Assembly: GCA_964020975.1 (NCBI GenBank)
Contig: OZ026618.1
Span: 38,127,890 to 38,191,889, forward strand
DNA length: 64,000 bases
Reading direction: 5' to 3'
Source of the DNA: Hermodice carunculata
Lineage: Eukaryota > Annelida > Polychaeta > Eunicida > Amphinomidae
Part shown: positions 1 to 13,900 of the stretch, one piece after another
Layout: each line of letters opens with the position of its first letter
Numbering within the stretch: the stretch's first letter is position 1
The notes under the pieces: model-generated
Seen by the model: the letters and a program-made list of their open reading frames with translations, nothing else
The model's database searches: none
What the model was told of the DNA's origin: nothing
Position numbers and translations under genes: made by a program

Positions 1-1765
1 ACAGCAATTGACTGGTTCCTGAGGTTGTCCTAAACCTTCTTCAATACAGAAAGTAAACTTCACTATATTTTTCATTAAAAGTCAACACGACGATTTTCTC
101 ATCCACATTTAATTTCTGCAGGTGTTGCAGGATTTGATTTCAGCAAGCATTATTTGCCACAATAAGACGTATCCAAAACTGAAAATTAACAAGTGGCCCA
201 TGGGCCTAATGCCCTGCTGATCACCATTACCAAAAATCATTCCCTGAAATGTATTCCCTCCAGGGCATTGAAAAATTAATCAAGGTCATCCATATTATAC
301 AATATCATAATTCTGCATGATACACTTTGGGAGTACATTTGGTATCATTCATCTTATTCTGTATCAGGATACCGAAATAAACATCCTTTTCTTGAATTTT
401 TAATGATCTTGAAAGATAAGGCAAGGTCACCCAGTCTTTGCATCATGGTGACCCAAAATGTAGGTCACAAAGTAGAGTTTTAATGTAATCAAGGGCAATC
501 TTGATCTGGAGGATTGGACATTGATGTCCAAACTACACCCTACCATTACAAAATCACCTCTTCAAACTTAATACGTCTGGTGACCTCACAGAAATAGGTT
601 AAGGTCACTGATATTACATAACATATTAGCATAGGACATGATCCATATATCGTATAAATTTGGTCTGTCTAATTCAATCTATTTTCCAGATATGGAATCT
701 TGTATGTTTCAAGATATTTTAACTCATAATTTCCGTCAAAGTATAGGTGGTGCCACTAGTATCATAAGCAATGGAGATTTTGACCTGCTCTACAAACCAA
801 TTAAATTTCACGAATATTACAACAAAAAAAAAATAAGGATGCTGGAATGGGTGACGACAATACCCCTCCAGCCTTATGGGCCGAGGGGTAACAACCAAAG
901 TTCCACAAGCTTCTACATTATAGCACTCATTATACACATCCAAACAAATTTTCATAGCTTATGAATTATTCTGCTTACATATTCTTTCATGAAGTCACAT
1001 AATTTCAAATACATTCTTGCAGAAAGCTTTAACTGTTTCAGTGCCAAGTTTTGACTGAGTCAACAACTTTCCTTGGCACGCTTTGGGTGCATTGCATCCA
1101 AAGCATAGTGAGGAAAGCTGTTGACAAGAACCATTATATTCTCTGGAACTATCGGCTAATGGTACTTTAATGAACGTTCTTTTAACAAGCGATATGAATC
1201 TAGCATCTTTATTATAATTGAGAGCACTTTGTCTTAAGTAGTTTGACTTTAGTCACAGTTGGATTTGAAGGAGATAAACCAACATAGAAATCACCAGCAG
1301 ATAGCCATGATCAACCTTTCTATGGTGGAAATTCTATCTCAATCCAATTTTTGGAGAAAGGTTCCCTTTAGACGCTTTTCAACATTTCAATTGTTCATAA
1401 AAATTTACAGGCCAAGGCTCCAACTCTCCCGTGTTTGGGTTATTCTCCTATTTACTCTCACATTTTCAGTAATTCTCCCACCACTCTAGAAATTGAAGTC
1501 TCCTGCTTAAAATAACCGTCTGGTGACAATAACAAAAATTATGGTTTCTGTGTGTTGCAGATATTAAAGTGTGCCACTGAGCCCCATTTCATCTCATATT
1601 TTTAAAAAGTAATAATAAAAAAAATATCCCCACAGGAACGAAGCCCATCCCTGTCTTCCCCCTGGGTTACTTTGTTCCCTTATCTCCCTCTTGTCAACTA
1701 TATGGGAGGGAGATTCTCCCACTTGAGCCTCTTGCTAAGTTGGAGCATGTGTTGATGAGACCCAC
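1..1765. other. SVIL intron after exon 20: mostly unique AT-rich DNA and degenerate repeats
   Basis: No exon seen on either strand. About 410-890 looks like a decayed dispersed repeat (AAGGTCA-containing stretches, ending in CGACAATACCCCTCCAG around 855). A TTAA-element copy lies at about 1030-1266. The rest shows nothing I can name. Confidence 0.5.
1030..1266 (+). mobile_element. TTAA-bounded MITE, family A (decayed copy)
   Basis: Begins TTTAACTGTTTCAGTGCCA, has the central arms GAGTCAACAACTTTCCTTGG and GAGGAAAGCTGTTGAC, then the family A body (GAATCTAGCATC, TTAAGTAGTTTGACTTTAGTC) and a worn CAGTTGGA end. Recognised by similarity to the better copies at 4020 and 49926. Confidence 0.75.
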
Positions 1766-1920
1766 CTGTGGTCCCCGCTCCTCATCCAGCTCCACTGTCA
1801 TGAGAGCTGATGCCCCCTTCTCATTGATGCTGGATTTATTGCCTTGCCAGAAGAAATAACAACATCTCTCTCGCCCCGTGAAGGTTCGCCGGGCAGCCTG
1901 GCCCTTCAAGTCTTTCATTC
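1766..1920 (-). CDS. SVIL: SVIL exon 20 (last in window): third gelsolin-like repeat, second half
   Basis: 155 nt, 51 complete codons. Acceptor CATTCAG, donor CAG|GTGGGT. Reads [51 protein letters not shown]. Human has [20 protein letters not shown] and [11 protein letters not shown]. It ends in phase 0. The continuation (human VQVLQGKEPPCFLQ) was not found between 1 and 1765. Confidence 0.97.
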
Positions 1921-4900
1921 CTGAATGAATTGGGACAAAAAGATTCACCTTTAAAATATATGCCACTAGAAGACAAAACTGTTGCTTGCATTTTATTTTT
2001 AACCAAAATTGTGCCTTGATGATTAATTGTGACATTCTAAACAATGTCAAGATGAACTGAAATAACATCTATTGATGATCCAAAAGTATTTATCTTTGCT
2101 CATGATCCAAAGACAACATTTGAGAAATAGGCACTTACATAATAGAGGTGGCAAAAAAGATCATAAGCACATGCGAGTAAGACTGGGGTGATATATAACT
2201 CAATTCTATCTTTACCTGACTGGCCCACCATATAATGCCACCGCACAACATAAGTATCTCCCTCATGGAATTGTCCGTAACTCAACTTGTCCAGTTTGAA
2301 GATGTCATATTCCAGGACGTGCCACACTGCAATGTCCAGTGTGTGGATGGCAAACTCTCGTCGCAGACCTTCTTGTATCTCTACCCTGCAACACATTGTA
2401 TTGAGGTCAAGATAATATGGCACCTGTTATTCACATGTATCTCCTTTGTGATGAGTTTTGGCTGTGTGCCTGGCTTTAACTAACAGGGTAATCACACCTT
2501 CGTATTCCCCATACATAGAGGTTTCGTTCCTGTTCCAAGATGCCCAGCCTAATGTCAGTGGTTTTTGCATTGCCTCCCAAGTCATTCTCTGAATTCCAAA
2601 AGGGTCGCTACAACATGACTCTTATAATGAAAAGAATATGTAGAGACTAATCTGGCTTCCCTGCATTGTGAAAGAAGTCGGACAACCTGATGTGCGACTC
2701 ACCATGGCACACGTGTAGGCATGTACTTCCAAGATTTCTGTGTTGTAGGAACCAAACAACTCTTAGAAAGCCACTGTAAATGTGGCAGGAATTCTCCTCA
2801 CTAAAGTATGTTAAACCCAGGACAAGAGCCCAACCCAGCTGGCTTGGATGAAAGGCAAGATTATTACTGGTCACCAATTGTGCAGCCCAAATAGCCAATG
2901 TTGCCAACAGATGGAGGCACCAGCATATGGGACCTTGTTGCATGGCACACCCCTTCCTACTGGTAATGACTTACCAATCAGAGAAGCTAAATTTGTTTGT
3001 CCCCAGTTGACTTCACCTGCAGTCACTGGTTACAGTATGCTTGGTAAAAGTGTACTGGTGGCTCCATCTGTTGTTACAACTCTTTGCCAGGCACTGCAAA
3101 AGGACCTTCAGTATCAAGTGGAGAAAGACAGCTTACAAAGGCCTGATTCAATGGCCTCCCTTTACTTGGGCCACCGTTTCATTGAAAAAAAAGTGACCAC
3201 GTCAAAGGTGGTCTTTCTGAGGGGGCAGCACAACAGAAATGGCACTTTTCTGCATGATGACACTGGTCTTGTCAGAGGAGTGACCTTTGACACAGGTCAT
3301 CTTCATACAGGCAATCACAGTACAATTTCTCGGTGAGTGGCCAGCTCTCTGGTGAAATATGGCAACAGTTTTGATGGCACCCTGTTTTGCCGTGCATGTT
3401 AACCACGTACCATTTTGTGCCTCTCCCGACGTTGCTTCCTTCCAGTTTGAGGGTGACGGGACTGGTGTTGAGAGGGATCATCTTTTTCTCATCGTAAGGC
3501 TGTAACTCTGGTAACGGCTCATTCTGCAAAGTCGTCAAGTCAAATGTTGTGTTAATTGCATATAAAACTGGGTCGACTCTCAAGCTGTAGAGTTAATTTT
3601 AACCCCTTCTCAAAACTTCAAAAACATAAACTTTGGTGTATAGCAAGGCCTGGATCAAAAGCTTTCTTAGGGAGACAAAAGCTCACCTGACCTCAACCAT
3701 GCAGATGTTTAACAAATGGGTATCTTATGGGGGCAATATACACAATATGTACAAAAGCTCTGTCTAAAATTTTACGTCACAAATGGGATATGTACTTCAA
3801 TAGGGGTGCTAGATTCATGTTCCTTGTAAAAAGACCTTTCATTCAAGTACCAGCATGTCTGGAGTTACACAGAATATAGTAGTCCATGTCAACAGCTTTC
3901 CTTGGCACACTTTGGGCATATGGTGCCTAAAGCATGCTGAGAACTGTTGACTCAGTCAAAAATGTGGCACTGAGATGGCTAACCAATCACAACAAGCTGG
4001 ACATCAAATGCATTTTCACTTAACTCTTCAAGTGCCAAATTTTTCACTGAGTCAACAGCTTTTCTCGGCAGGCATTGGGTGCATTGTGCCCAATGCGTGC
4101 CAAAAAAAGCTGTTGACCTGGGGCATTCTCTCTGGAACTATAGGCATGTTGGTACTTGAATGAAAGGTCTTTTTACAAGGAATACGAATCTGAGATCCTT
4201 ATGATAATTCAGACTAGTTGCACTTTATTAGTAGATCGACTTTAGACGTGACTGGCACTGAAAGAGTTAATTACATCATATCATTTGTGGCATGGGCAAA
4301 GTATTTTTGCACTGAAATCATCAAATTTTGATCAGAATTTTCTGAAAAACTAATGAATCAATTTTCATAAAATAGAAAGTATTGTGGGGCTTAAAATGTA
4401 ACTTAGGTGTGGCTTTCTGTGTTTTGCAATATATTGTTTATTTGTGTGGGTTTCTGGCTCATAAAGATGGAGAATAGATTGCCCTGACGAGAGTCACATG
4501 CAACCCTTGATTTAAATTTTCCTACTGCATTTGTAGAATAAGTGAGGATACCAAACCTAGATGTCACCATTAAGTTTTACAATGCAAACTTTCAAGCTTA
4601 TAAGCCAATTGTTAAAGAAGAAATCTGTGAAAAATATACAAATTAGACCCTTACAACAAAGGACGAATTTCCCTAAAAACAAAAAAAAAAAAAAAAAAAC
4701 AAAAGAAAACAAACAAAAAAAACAAAAAACCCCCAACATTGTCCCGCTTTTTTGGTGATCTGCACACCCATACCAACAAGAATATACTTAGTTTTATGGG
4801 TCAGAAAATAGAACTCAAGGCAGGAGGAGTGGTTGAAGACAGTGCTAATTGAAGCACTGGCCTTTGACCATGCCACCTTAATACAGAATACCTTTAATCA

Positions 4901-7870
4901 TGTTAATGGAAACTGCACAAGGTCTACACAACACATGAAGTGTGCCCCAGGTCAGCAGATTTCCTTGGTATAGGTTGGGCACTTACTTCCCATTGTGAGT
5001 CATGGGCACTTATTTCCCAGTCAACAAAACCGTTGACTGTCTTTCCCCATGGGGAGGAGAGACAGATTATCATCAAATACCTTGTCTTTGTCATCATCTT
5101 GACCTTTGGCCTTGATGAGTCGAGATGAATCTGGCCAATCAGCAAACTTGTCTCTGAACAAGATGGTCTCCATGTTCTCATTGACTTTACCAAACAGTGC
5201 CCAGTCTGGTCTTTCTGCTGCTTTGTTGGGCAGACCGCCGTCCTCCTCAGCTGAATATCATAAACAAAATATTGTCAGAGGATCCCGGGAAACCAAGAAC
5301 CTGTGGCCCTTGGCCTGATGCTTCAAGGAATTCCATGTACAATACTTTTATTTGCATTCTTTGGATAGACTTCTTTACAGTGCATCAGTGATGAAGGATT
5401 CTGGATGCAGGGGACTGAAAGGATCTACAAAAATCTGACATTCAGATATATTTTACTAAATAATGTTCTTGTAGATTTTGAACCAAAATCACCAACATCT
5501 GTGATTGGCTGAAAACTCTCCGGTCTGATGCATAGACAGAGGAATGCTATAGTAACATTAGGGACTGAGTTTTCCAGGTATGTACCAAGATTCAATTACT
5601 ATGTATTACATGTTATATACTTAGTGCTTCTAATAAAGTAATAACATGCTAGTTCTCATGAGATGGTTTAACAATATGATTTTTTCTCTTTTTGCTGCAT
5701 ATGCTCGATCAATTTTGAGTATTTTTGCCTTTGCATGACAAGTCATGCTTCACCTCCAATGAAGACAGCAGAAGAATAGTCTGCCAGGCAAATACAAGAA
5801 CCACTGAGCCCCATCTTTACTTCTAGAAGAGTCGTTGCTGACAGACTCGACACCCCCACTTTGTAAACACATGGGTCCAGTGCCCTTTGAAATGAGGTCA
5901 AGGTCACCAATATGTAATCAGGTCAAGAAATAGTGTCATGGTACAATTGAAGTAAAGTTGAGTTTTATGCAGCCTGTGAATCATGAAATCTTCTGCTTGC
6001 AAGGAGTCTGCTAAGGACAGACAAGCAGACAGTCTGAAGGATGATCTGAAATGACAGTTGGACAAGCTGAAAGCGGTATTCCTCCACAAACTTCATTTGT
6101 TGGGGGCACATTAAACCAAATTCATAGGTGTCAATCCCCTAAGGTTTGTGACTGAGAGACTTCTATGAAAGATGCATAGAAATAAAAGTAAAGAGCCAAA
6201 ACAGGCAACTTTGCCTCAAAATCCTGTCCTTTCCTCAGCAACTTCTGAAAATTCCAAAACAGGAGCCTCCCAGTCACTACAGGAGAGTTGACAGGTCAGC
6301 AAATTTGCGTTTTGAGCAAGAGCCATGGTGTTTTAAGTGCTTACTCTCAAGGGGGCACAGGGGGTTAATATCGCATTCTGTGTAGTCATAGCCTTGGTCC
6401 CAAATCTCCCGTGCCAGCCTAATGGCCGTCTTCCTCGCTGCAAAGGCGACTTGCTTGCCAGTCCATACATACATCTCACTGCCAAAATCGAACACCAACG
6501 CCTGTTTGAAAAGGAAAAGAAACATAAATGGGTCAGTCTTGAACTCGGGTAACTGTGCGTCAGCCTGGAACTCATGTAAATATAGGCTGACTTAGCACCA
6601 ATCTGTATATCTACATTGTAACTTTAAGAACCAGAGAACTTTGTCTAGCCAGTGGAAAAAAAAACTGTCACAAAGAATATTAGAAACAATGTAATTTTCT
6701 GTGAATTTTATAAACCTACATTTTTGCCCAGCTATGAATGATTACTGAAGCCTTTTAGTGATGTATTTCTTAATGGTGAGTGTTGAAATGGCATGTGGCT
6801 GTGTAGCTTTGTGATATTATTGTGTATTTTTCCCCCTTTTTTTTTCCAGTTAATGTACTTGTTTCTATGTTCACAGTACAACTATTGCATATAAACATGA
6901 TATATACATGGGGTGTGTGTGTCTATATACATGTACATCAACATGTACACGTTCATATATATAAGACTTTGTTCTGTTTGTGAGGTATATACAGAATATA
7001 CATGTATGACAGCTATACAGTTACTCTACCTTTGGAACAAATATTTTTTTTTGTGAGAAATGAAATATCTTTTGACCAAATCAAGTCCCCCCACCCCTTT
7101 TTGAGGAGAGCTGAGAGATATCAGAAAGATCGAACAAGACTTAAACACATGTATGTATTTGTGTTGTGTGGCCCAACTGCTGTCACGCTCAAAATTTGGG
7201 TAGTCATTTTTTGATACTGTAGTCCAAATTTGACAGGAGGCGCCTGGTAAGTTGACAAACAAAACAGTCACAAAGTTTTGACAACAAAAGCAAAATATTG
7301 GTGCTGGAACTCAGCCTTTCCAGATCATCAAAATGTGGGTACCTTTTTGCTGTCCAGCATCTCATGTTTGGGCAGAGCTCCCCAGTATTCCTCATTGGGC
7401 ACCAGGCTGTCTCCCTGTAGCTCGTACACCATGTTCGTCTCTGTCATGCAGACCTCGTAAAATTCATCCTCCTCATTAGGCCCGGGCTCTGTAACAACCA
7501 TTAATGATGGTCACAACTTCGTCAAAATTTACACGCGGGTAGAGGTGTGAAATACAGTGAAACCTCGTTATAATGACACTCAGATATCTGTCATATTCAT
7601 TATAATGACACAAGTTTTGAATGGCAAAAGTTCATTTTCTTTGTTATTTGATTCACTTATCTGACATATTCAGTTATCTGACTCATATGTAAGGGAACAG
7701 ATGGTGTCATTATAAAGAGTTTTCACTGTATGTTAAAATATACTATAATAATAGCACCAAGTTAGACAGGGACAGGTTAGCTTATGGAGAGTAAAGAGTT
7801 CGGACTACGGAATAGGGTAATGACTACTAGAGAGTGGTTTTGGACAAAAAGACACAAATACAATAATAAT

Positions 7871-7912
<42 letters not shown>

Positions 7913-10900
7913 AATATAATAAGGAACAGGTTGAATTTTACTTCAACAATCACTCTTCCATCATAAATGTGTTTGGACAACTTTGACAATGCAGAAGTTA
8001 ACCCTTAAAGCACTAATGTCTACATTCAGTCAATATCTTTTGTGCCCAAAGGACATTGAAGACTACTTTTCACCTAGACCATAAGACTTTTTCTGGAATT
8101 GCAAAATTGCTAATAGGCATGCTGGTATTTGTATGAGAGGCTTTGACATGAGGATTCTGAATAACAATTCAGGAGGGTGTGACTGTTGCCATTATTAGCA
8201 CTCATAGGGTTAATTTTTGGTTCTATCTTGAGATGGAGTCAGCCAATGTCCACACAACTGTGAAGCCAGACCAAAAGAAGTATTTGCCAGGGTTGAGGGC
8301 AACAGGCCTGTGTGAGCAACCCAAAATGAAGTCCTGAGCCCGAGCCTGAGCTTGAGCTAGAGCCAAGATGAACACAGCTGAGCCCAGTGTAACTCTGAGC
8401 TGATAGCATATGAATATCAGTGACCTAGATATTTATCCTAGTGATCTAGATATTTATCCTAGTGACCTAGATATTTATCCTAGTGATCTAGATATTTATC
8501 CTAGTGATCTAGCTTTACTAAGATCCCACCAAAGAATGTTGCCCCAAGTTTGAAATGGATCTGGTGAATGGTTTAAAAAAAAAAATACAAAAAACCTGAA
8601 TATATGCTACTGCTCCAGAGTTAGCTGTGCTAATATGTAAATACATGTCTTGACAATCATTACATAAATTTGAATACATGTATTGTTAAAAATCAGAAAA
8701 ATGACAGTGCATGTAGCACCACAAATGTATATGTTTGGTGCAGATTCAGTCAACCTAAATTAGCATCAAGGTTTGAGCTAGAATATGTTACAAAATGCAC
8801 AAAAATCCATTAAAAAATTGCCGCAACCACAAGTGTATATGTTTGGTAGAGATTGAGTCAAGTTAAAAATTACAAAACACACAAAGATTCATTTTAAAAG
8901 ATTGCGACACCATCTGTTGAACAAATTACAGTCAAGCAGTACACAGCAAATAGCCATGTGGTTTTCAAGATCTTTAAAGAGTGTCTCAAAAAATGAACAA
9001 AAACGGGAGAATTCACTCAAAGTACACCCCACCAAGTTTAGTGAGGATCCAGTTAGACCTTTTCGTAAAAGAAGTAAAAAATGTGAAATTGTTGATGGAT
9101 GACAACAGAGTACCACCTGACAAACTCAGTTGACTGACCACCCAGCTGTGTTACAATGGACTGAGCACTGTGTTACAATGGACTGAGCACTGTGTTACAA
9201 TGGACTGAGCACTGTGTTACAATGGACTGAGCACTGTGTTACAACGGACTGAGCACTGTGTTACAACGGACTGAGCACTGTGTTACAACAGACTGAGCAC
9301 TGTGTTACAACGGACTGAGCACTGTGTTACAATGGACTGAGCACTGTGTTACAATGGACTGAGCACTGTGTTACAATGGACTGAGCACTGTGTTACAACG
9401 GACTGAGCACTGTGTTACAATGGACTGAGCACTGTGTTACAATGGACTGAGCACCACATGATGACATCACTTGACTGAAAAGTCAGATTAATTAAAGAAG
9501 GAGTTATGCCATCTGTAGACAACTACGGGCTCAAAGTTATGCCTCCCTAGGAAATGTCTTGCATTTTGCAATCTTGTAGGGGTGAACATGACACGTAAAC
9601 ATTAGGGGCGATACAGCAAGCAAACATCAACAATGTCCTCCAGGAACTGCCTTAGCCTTTCACAATGAGCCAAATGCTAATGCTCTTCACTTTGGGCTGA
9701 ACAAAATCTGCAAAAACTAAACTAACTATGCGTTATTGAAAATTCTGCTTTAATTTCCAAATTTGGTCCAAGAAATCCCAAGTCCAGATTGGCCCCTGTG
9801 AGGTCATGCCTTTGTTTTAAACGCATTCTACTTTCCAAAGTTAACAGTATCAGACAAGCAGGTGTGGCCTCAAAGACTACACCATGATCTCACCATTATA
9901 GGGCTCCTCACTCCCTAGTGCTGCCCAGAAGTATTTACCGGCTCCTATACGCTGTTTTTCCTCCGAGATTATCGCCGGCTCGCTGGTGGTTCGACATCCA
10001 AGGTCTTTCTTCTGGGCAATTAAACTGGCCATCTCCGTAGCCTGTCACAAGGCAGTGTTCACATTAATACCATTGCACCATATTACCCCTTTTGAAGGTC
10101 CCTACCTCTCAAGTGTCCCTCCCACTTTTCCGACTTGGACGATGCAAAAATAATGTAAACGTTTAAATTTTTAATCATTAATTACATGATAATGATGCTA
10201 CATGTATAATATGCAAAACACAGATTTAAACATCACCCTGGCATTATGAAAATCCCCCAAGCTACACAGGAGTATTGTGTTATTCATAGTCAAATTTACC
10301 AAATGTCATTATGTTTACAGTTCACTTCATTCGATTTAAACATCACCCTGGCATTATGAAAATCCCCCAAGCTACACAGGAGTATTGTGTTATTCATAGT
10401 CAAATTTACCAAATGTCATTATGTTTACAGTTCACTTCATTCTTGTAAGTTCTGCTTCCAACACATACATTGTCTCAAATTGACATTACTTTTGTTCCCC
10501 GTGTTTTGTAAAAATTTTGTTTTCTTGCGCCACTGAAAAAAAATGAGCAAAAAATTTAACATAAAAAATACAAGTCACTGAACCCTTAGTAGCACTTTAA
10601 TTCTGTGATTTAAATTTTTTTTTTTATTTCATTTCACAAAAGAAAACTTTGACTCATTATTTTTTTAACACTCTAATTCTCCATCCTTGAGGAGCACTCA
10701 TGACAAAAAAAAAAACAAAAACAAAACGTACCTTTGCCCTCTCGATGACATTACAGTACTCTCCCAGCCAACAGTACACCTTCTCTGGTGTCACAAGCAG
10801 GAAGCAATCGCCACTGTTGACGGACCTCGGAGATGGCTCGACTAATCGTAACTGACACATTCGACGACCTACAGAATTGTTACACATGAAGAGCAGATTA

Positions 10901-13900
10901 CAAAACGTTCATTTTACTTACTTGTGGTGTCAATGAGTAAGATATATTAAAATTGATTCCATATGTTGTGACCCAGTATGAGCTACTCTTTCTATGATCA
11001 CCAATTATTGGCTGTCATGTGCCATCTGGTGCTTCATTGGAGGGCATCTTATGGCTATAACGCCCAATATGGTGCTTCATTGGAGGGTACCTTATGGCCA
11101 TAAGGCCCCATATGGTGCTTCATTGGAGGGCACTTTATGGCTGTAAGGCCCGATATGGTGCTTCAGTGGAGGACATCTTATGGCTATAACGCCCAATATG
11201 GTGCTTCATTGGAGGGTACCTTATGGCTATAAGGCCCCATATGGCGCTTCATTGGAGGGCACTTTATGGCTATAAGGCCTGATATGGCGCTTCATTGGAG
11301 GGCATCTTATGGCTATAAGGCCCAATTTGGTGCTTCACTGGAGGGCACTTTATGGCTATAAGGCCCAATTTGGTGCTTCACTGGAGGGCACTTTATGGCT
11401 ATAAGGCCCAATATGGTGTTTTACTGGAGGGCACTTTATGGCTAAAAGGCCTGATATGGTGCTTCATTGGAGGGCACTTTATGGCTAAAAGGCCTGATAT
11501 GGCGCTTCATTGGAGGGCACTTTATGGCTAAAAGGCCTGATATGGTGCTTCATTGGAGGGCACTTTATGGCTAAAAGGCCTGATATGGTGCTTCATTGGA
11601 GGGCACTTTATGGCTATACGGCCCAGTACGTCTGACTTCACCCCTCCATATTCACACACATCCACACAAGGCAGGAACACATCTCTGTCACAAGGAGTCA
11701 GGAGTCTGAATTTTTTTTCATTTGACCAAGAGCACATTGAGGTAGTGCAAATATAAATTTTTAACATTTCCCAGTTAGAAGTGCAAACAAAAAATGTGTA
11801 ATCTCAACAAGTTGTGACTAGGACAAAGATGACAGTAACTTGGTCTGGAGACTCGCATTAAGGTCATTGGTCCACTACTGTCGTATGCTAGCCATCAAGC
11901 TGCCATGCTCTTGTTGAAACATGACAACAGGACCTTGGCCTCAAAGGCTGGCAGCACACAGAATGGGCTTCAATACAACCGTCATTCATCACTGGTTGGG
12001 AAGGAAAGTAGCGTAATCACCAGGCCACGAAACTACAGCCTAGACCGAACATTGATCCAGTGACCCTGGATATCCAGCGCGACTCCCTCCCATCAGAGCT
12101 AACTCTCTTCTCAATTCTGTTGGCTATATAGTAGAGAAATCATTTCTTGACACTGTACATGTACTTCTGTTATTAATTCATGGAATTCAAACTCTTATGG
12201 CTGCATGCAGAGGTCAAGACCCACCACCCAGTGCTCAGTATAAGGGCCAGGCTACCTTTCTGACATTCCACTATTTCTTTGTAATGGGAAAAAAATTATC
12301 AGCTGATGCATGTGCTTTAGGTTCCCCTGGGTTACAACTGTTCTTTCAAGAAAGCTACCTACCCTTGACCTGCATAAGCATCACATCTTTGTATGGTTCA
12401 TATCTTGCAGTGCCCCCTGGTGTTGATCCAGAGAATGAGTCTGCTTTTCTCAGTTTATCTTTGATCTGGTTGAAGTTTTCTGAGCTCGCTAGACCGGCAA
12501 GTGCCTCTTGTGCCAGTCCAGCTCCTGATGAGACTGAAATACACAAACAAAAGAAGTTGTAATTGATTGCATAAAGCTTGTTTTGTTGCTACAATTTTAT
12601 CTGAACTAGCCCTTTATGTTAAACTGTGGTCCCTAAACATGTGCTTTGTGACTTGGCATGATTATTCACTCAGTCAGTCAGTTTACATGCCTCCATAATC
12701 ACCCAAAATAAACGTAACTTTGATCCTCCCTTAACCCTTTCCCCCTTTAATTTTTGACACTTGAGTCAACAACTTTCCTTGGCATGAGTTGGGCACTAAT
12801 TGCCCAAATCATGCCAAGGAAAGTTGTTGACCTGGGGCATGTGATCTTGATAGGGCTCATCTCCAATTCTCAGTCGAAATTATATTTTATTACGACTGAA
12901 ATTAGTTGAAAACACTGAAGCAGACCACATTTGACCACCAGCCAGTTTTGGCCGGTTTGAGGGGGAAAGGGTTAAAATCCTGTGTCACATCTATTATCAC
13001 CCAGGATTTGGTGGTATTTCACTGGACTACAAACACACAACCACAACATGCAACAGATTGCTCACTCTTTTCCCGATTGACTCTACGAAGCTCCCTCTCC
13101 GCCACGTCGGTCCGGACCTCCGTGTACTCTTGCTGCAGGTCGTCCCGTGCTGCCAGGGCCTTCAGCGGATTCTTTGACTTTCGCAGAGACTTCCTCTTCT
13201 GTGGACGAATTCTTTTTGTAGAAGTCAGACTGAAAGTATACCATGTAACATTTTCCAAATATGTTTAATACATGTATGAGTAGCCTCTTGTGACTTTATG
13301 AAGATAGGATCCTTCATTTTTAGATTTTAACTTTAAATGTCTGGAACATTTTGCACAAATTTACACATAAAAATGCCTGATAGGAGCCCATGTACTTTTC
13401 TCTGAAGAGCGTCCTGTTGTACAAAGTAAAACCTTATGGTACTATATATTGTATTAGGACCATAACATTTTATTTGCATGAGTATATTTTGGCATGGGAT
13501 TATGAGTCTCAAATAAAATGGCTGTTTTAATTAAATGCCACCTATTATCTATGATACATAGCCCGTGATACAAAATCATGAATGAATGTATTACCTTTAC
13601 ATCTACTGGAAGATACTGCATAGACAATAGCAACGGTTACAATGTGGTCTACTTCCTCCTACCCTACAGAGTGTTTAGCTTGAAAATCATGAGAACCAAG
13701 AGATTAAAGGATTACAGCAGACCAATCTGAATTTTAGTTGACCAGTGCTGTAAAAGTCGTGGCTTTATTTTTAAAAATATGAGAAATGAATACATGTGAG
13801 GTGACGGTCATAATATTGTCAGACCTTTGCTGCCACCTAGTGGTAAAATATCAATAAATCATGGGCACCTCATGCCAATAAGCGACAAGAATTAGCTGAA

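Larger units (their letters stand above)
3524..5080. other. SVIL intron 17: two MITEs and an A-rich tract
   Basis: Holds the family A copies at 3800 and 4020 and an A-rich tract of about 55 bp (4677-4733, poly-A then AAC/AAAC). Nothing else recognised. Confidence 0.6.
7489..9893. other. SVIL intron 14: dense repeat intron
   Basis: Contains, in order, a TACAGTGAAACC-ended MITE (7553-7730), an AAC microsatellite, a TTAA MITE (7998-8213), a 21-bp tandem repeat, a degenerate dispersed repeat (about 8255-9120, related to 50180-50960) and a 22-bp minisatellite. The last 400 bp look unique. Confidence 0.65.

Noticed and set aside
4557-4876. Phe-rich frames around 4.6-4.9 kb
   Set aside because: Produced by the A-rich tract at 4677-4733.
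7777-7989. Poly-Leu and poly-Asn frames
   Set aside because: Trinucleotide microsatellite read in frame.
12197-13268. Plus-strand frames of about 120 codons at 12197-12562 and 12906-13268
   Set aside because: They are antisense shadows of SVIL exons 12 and 11.
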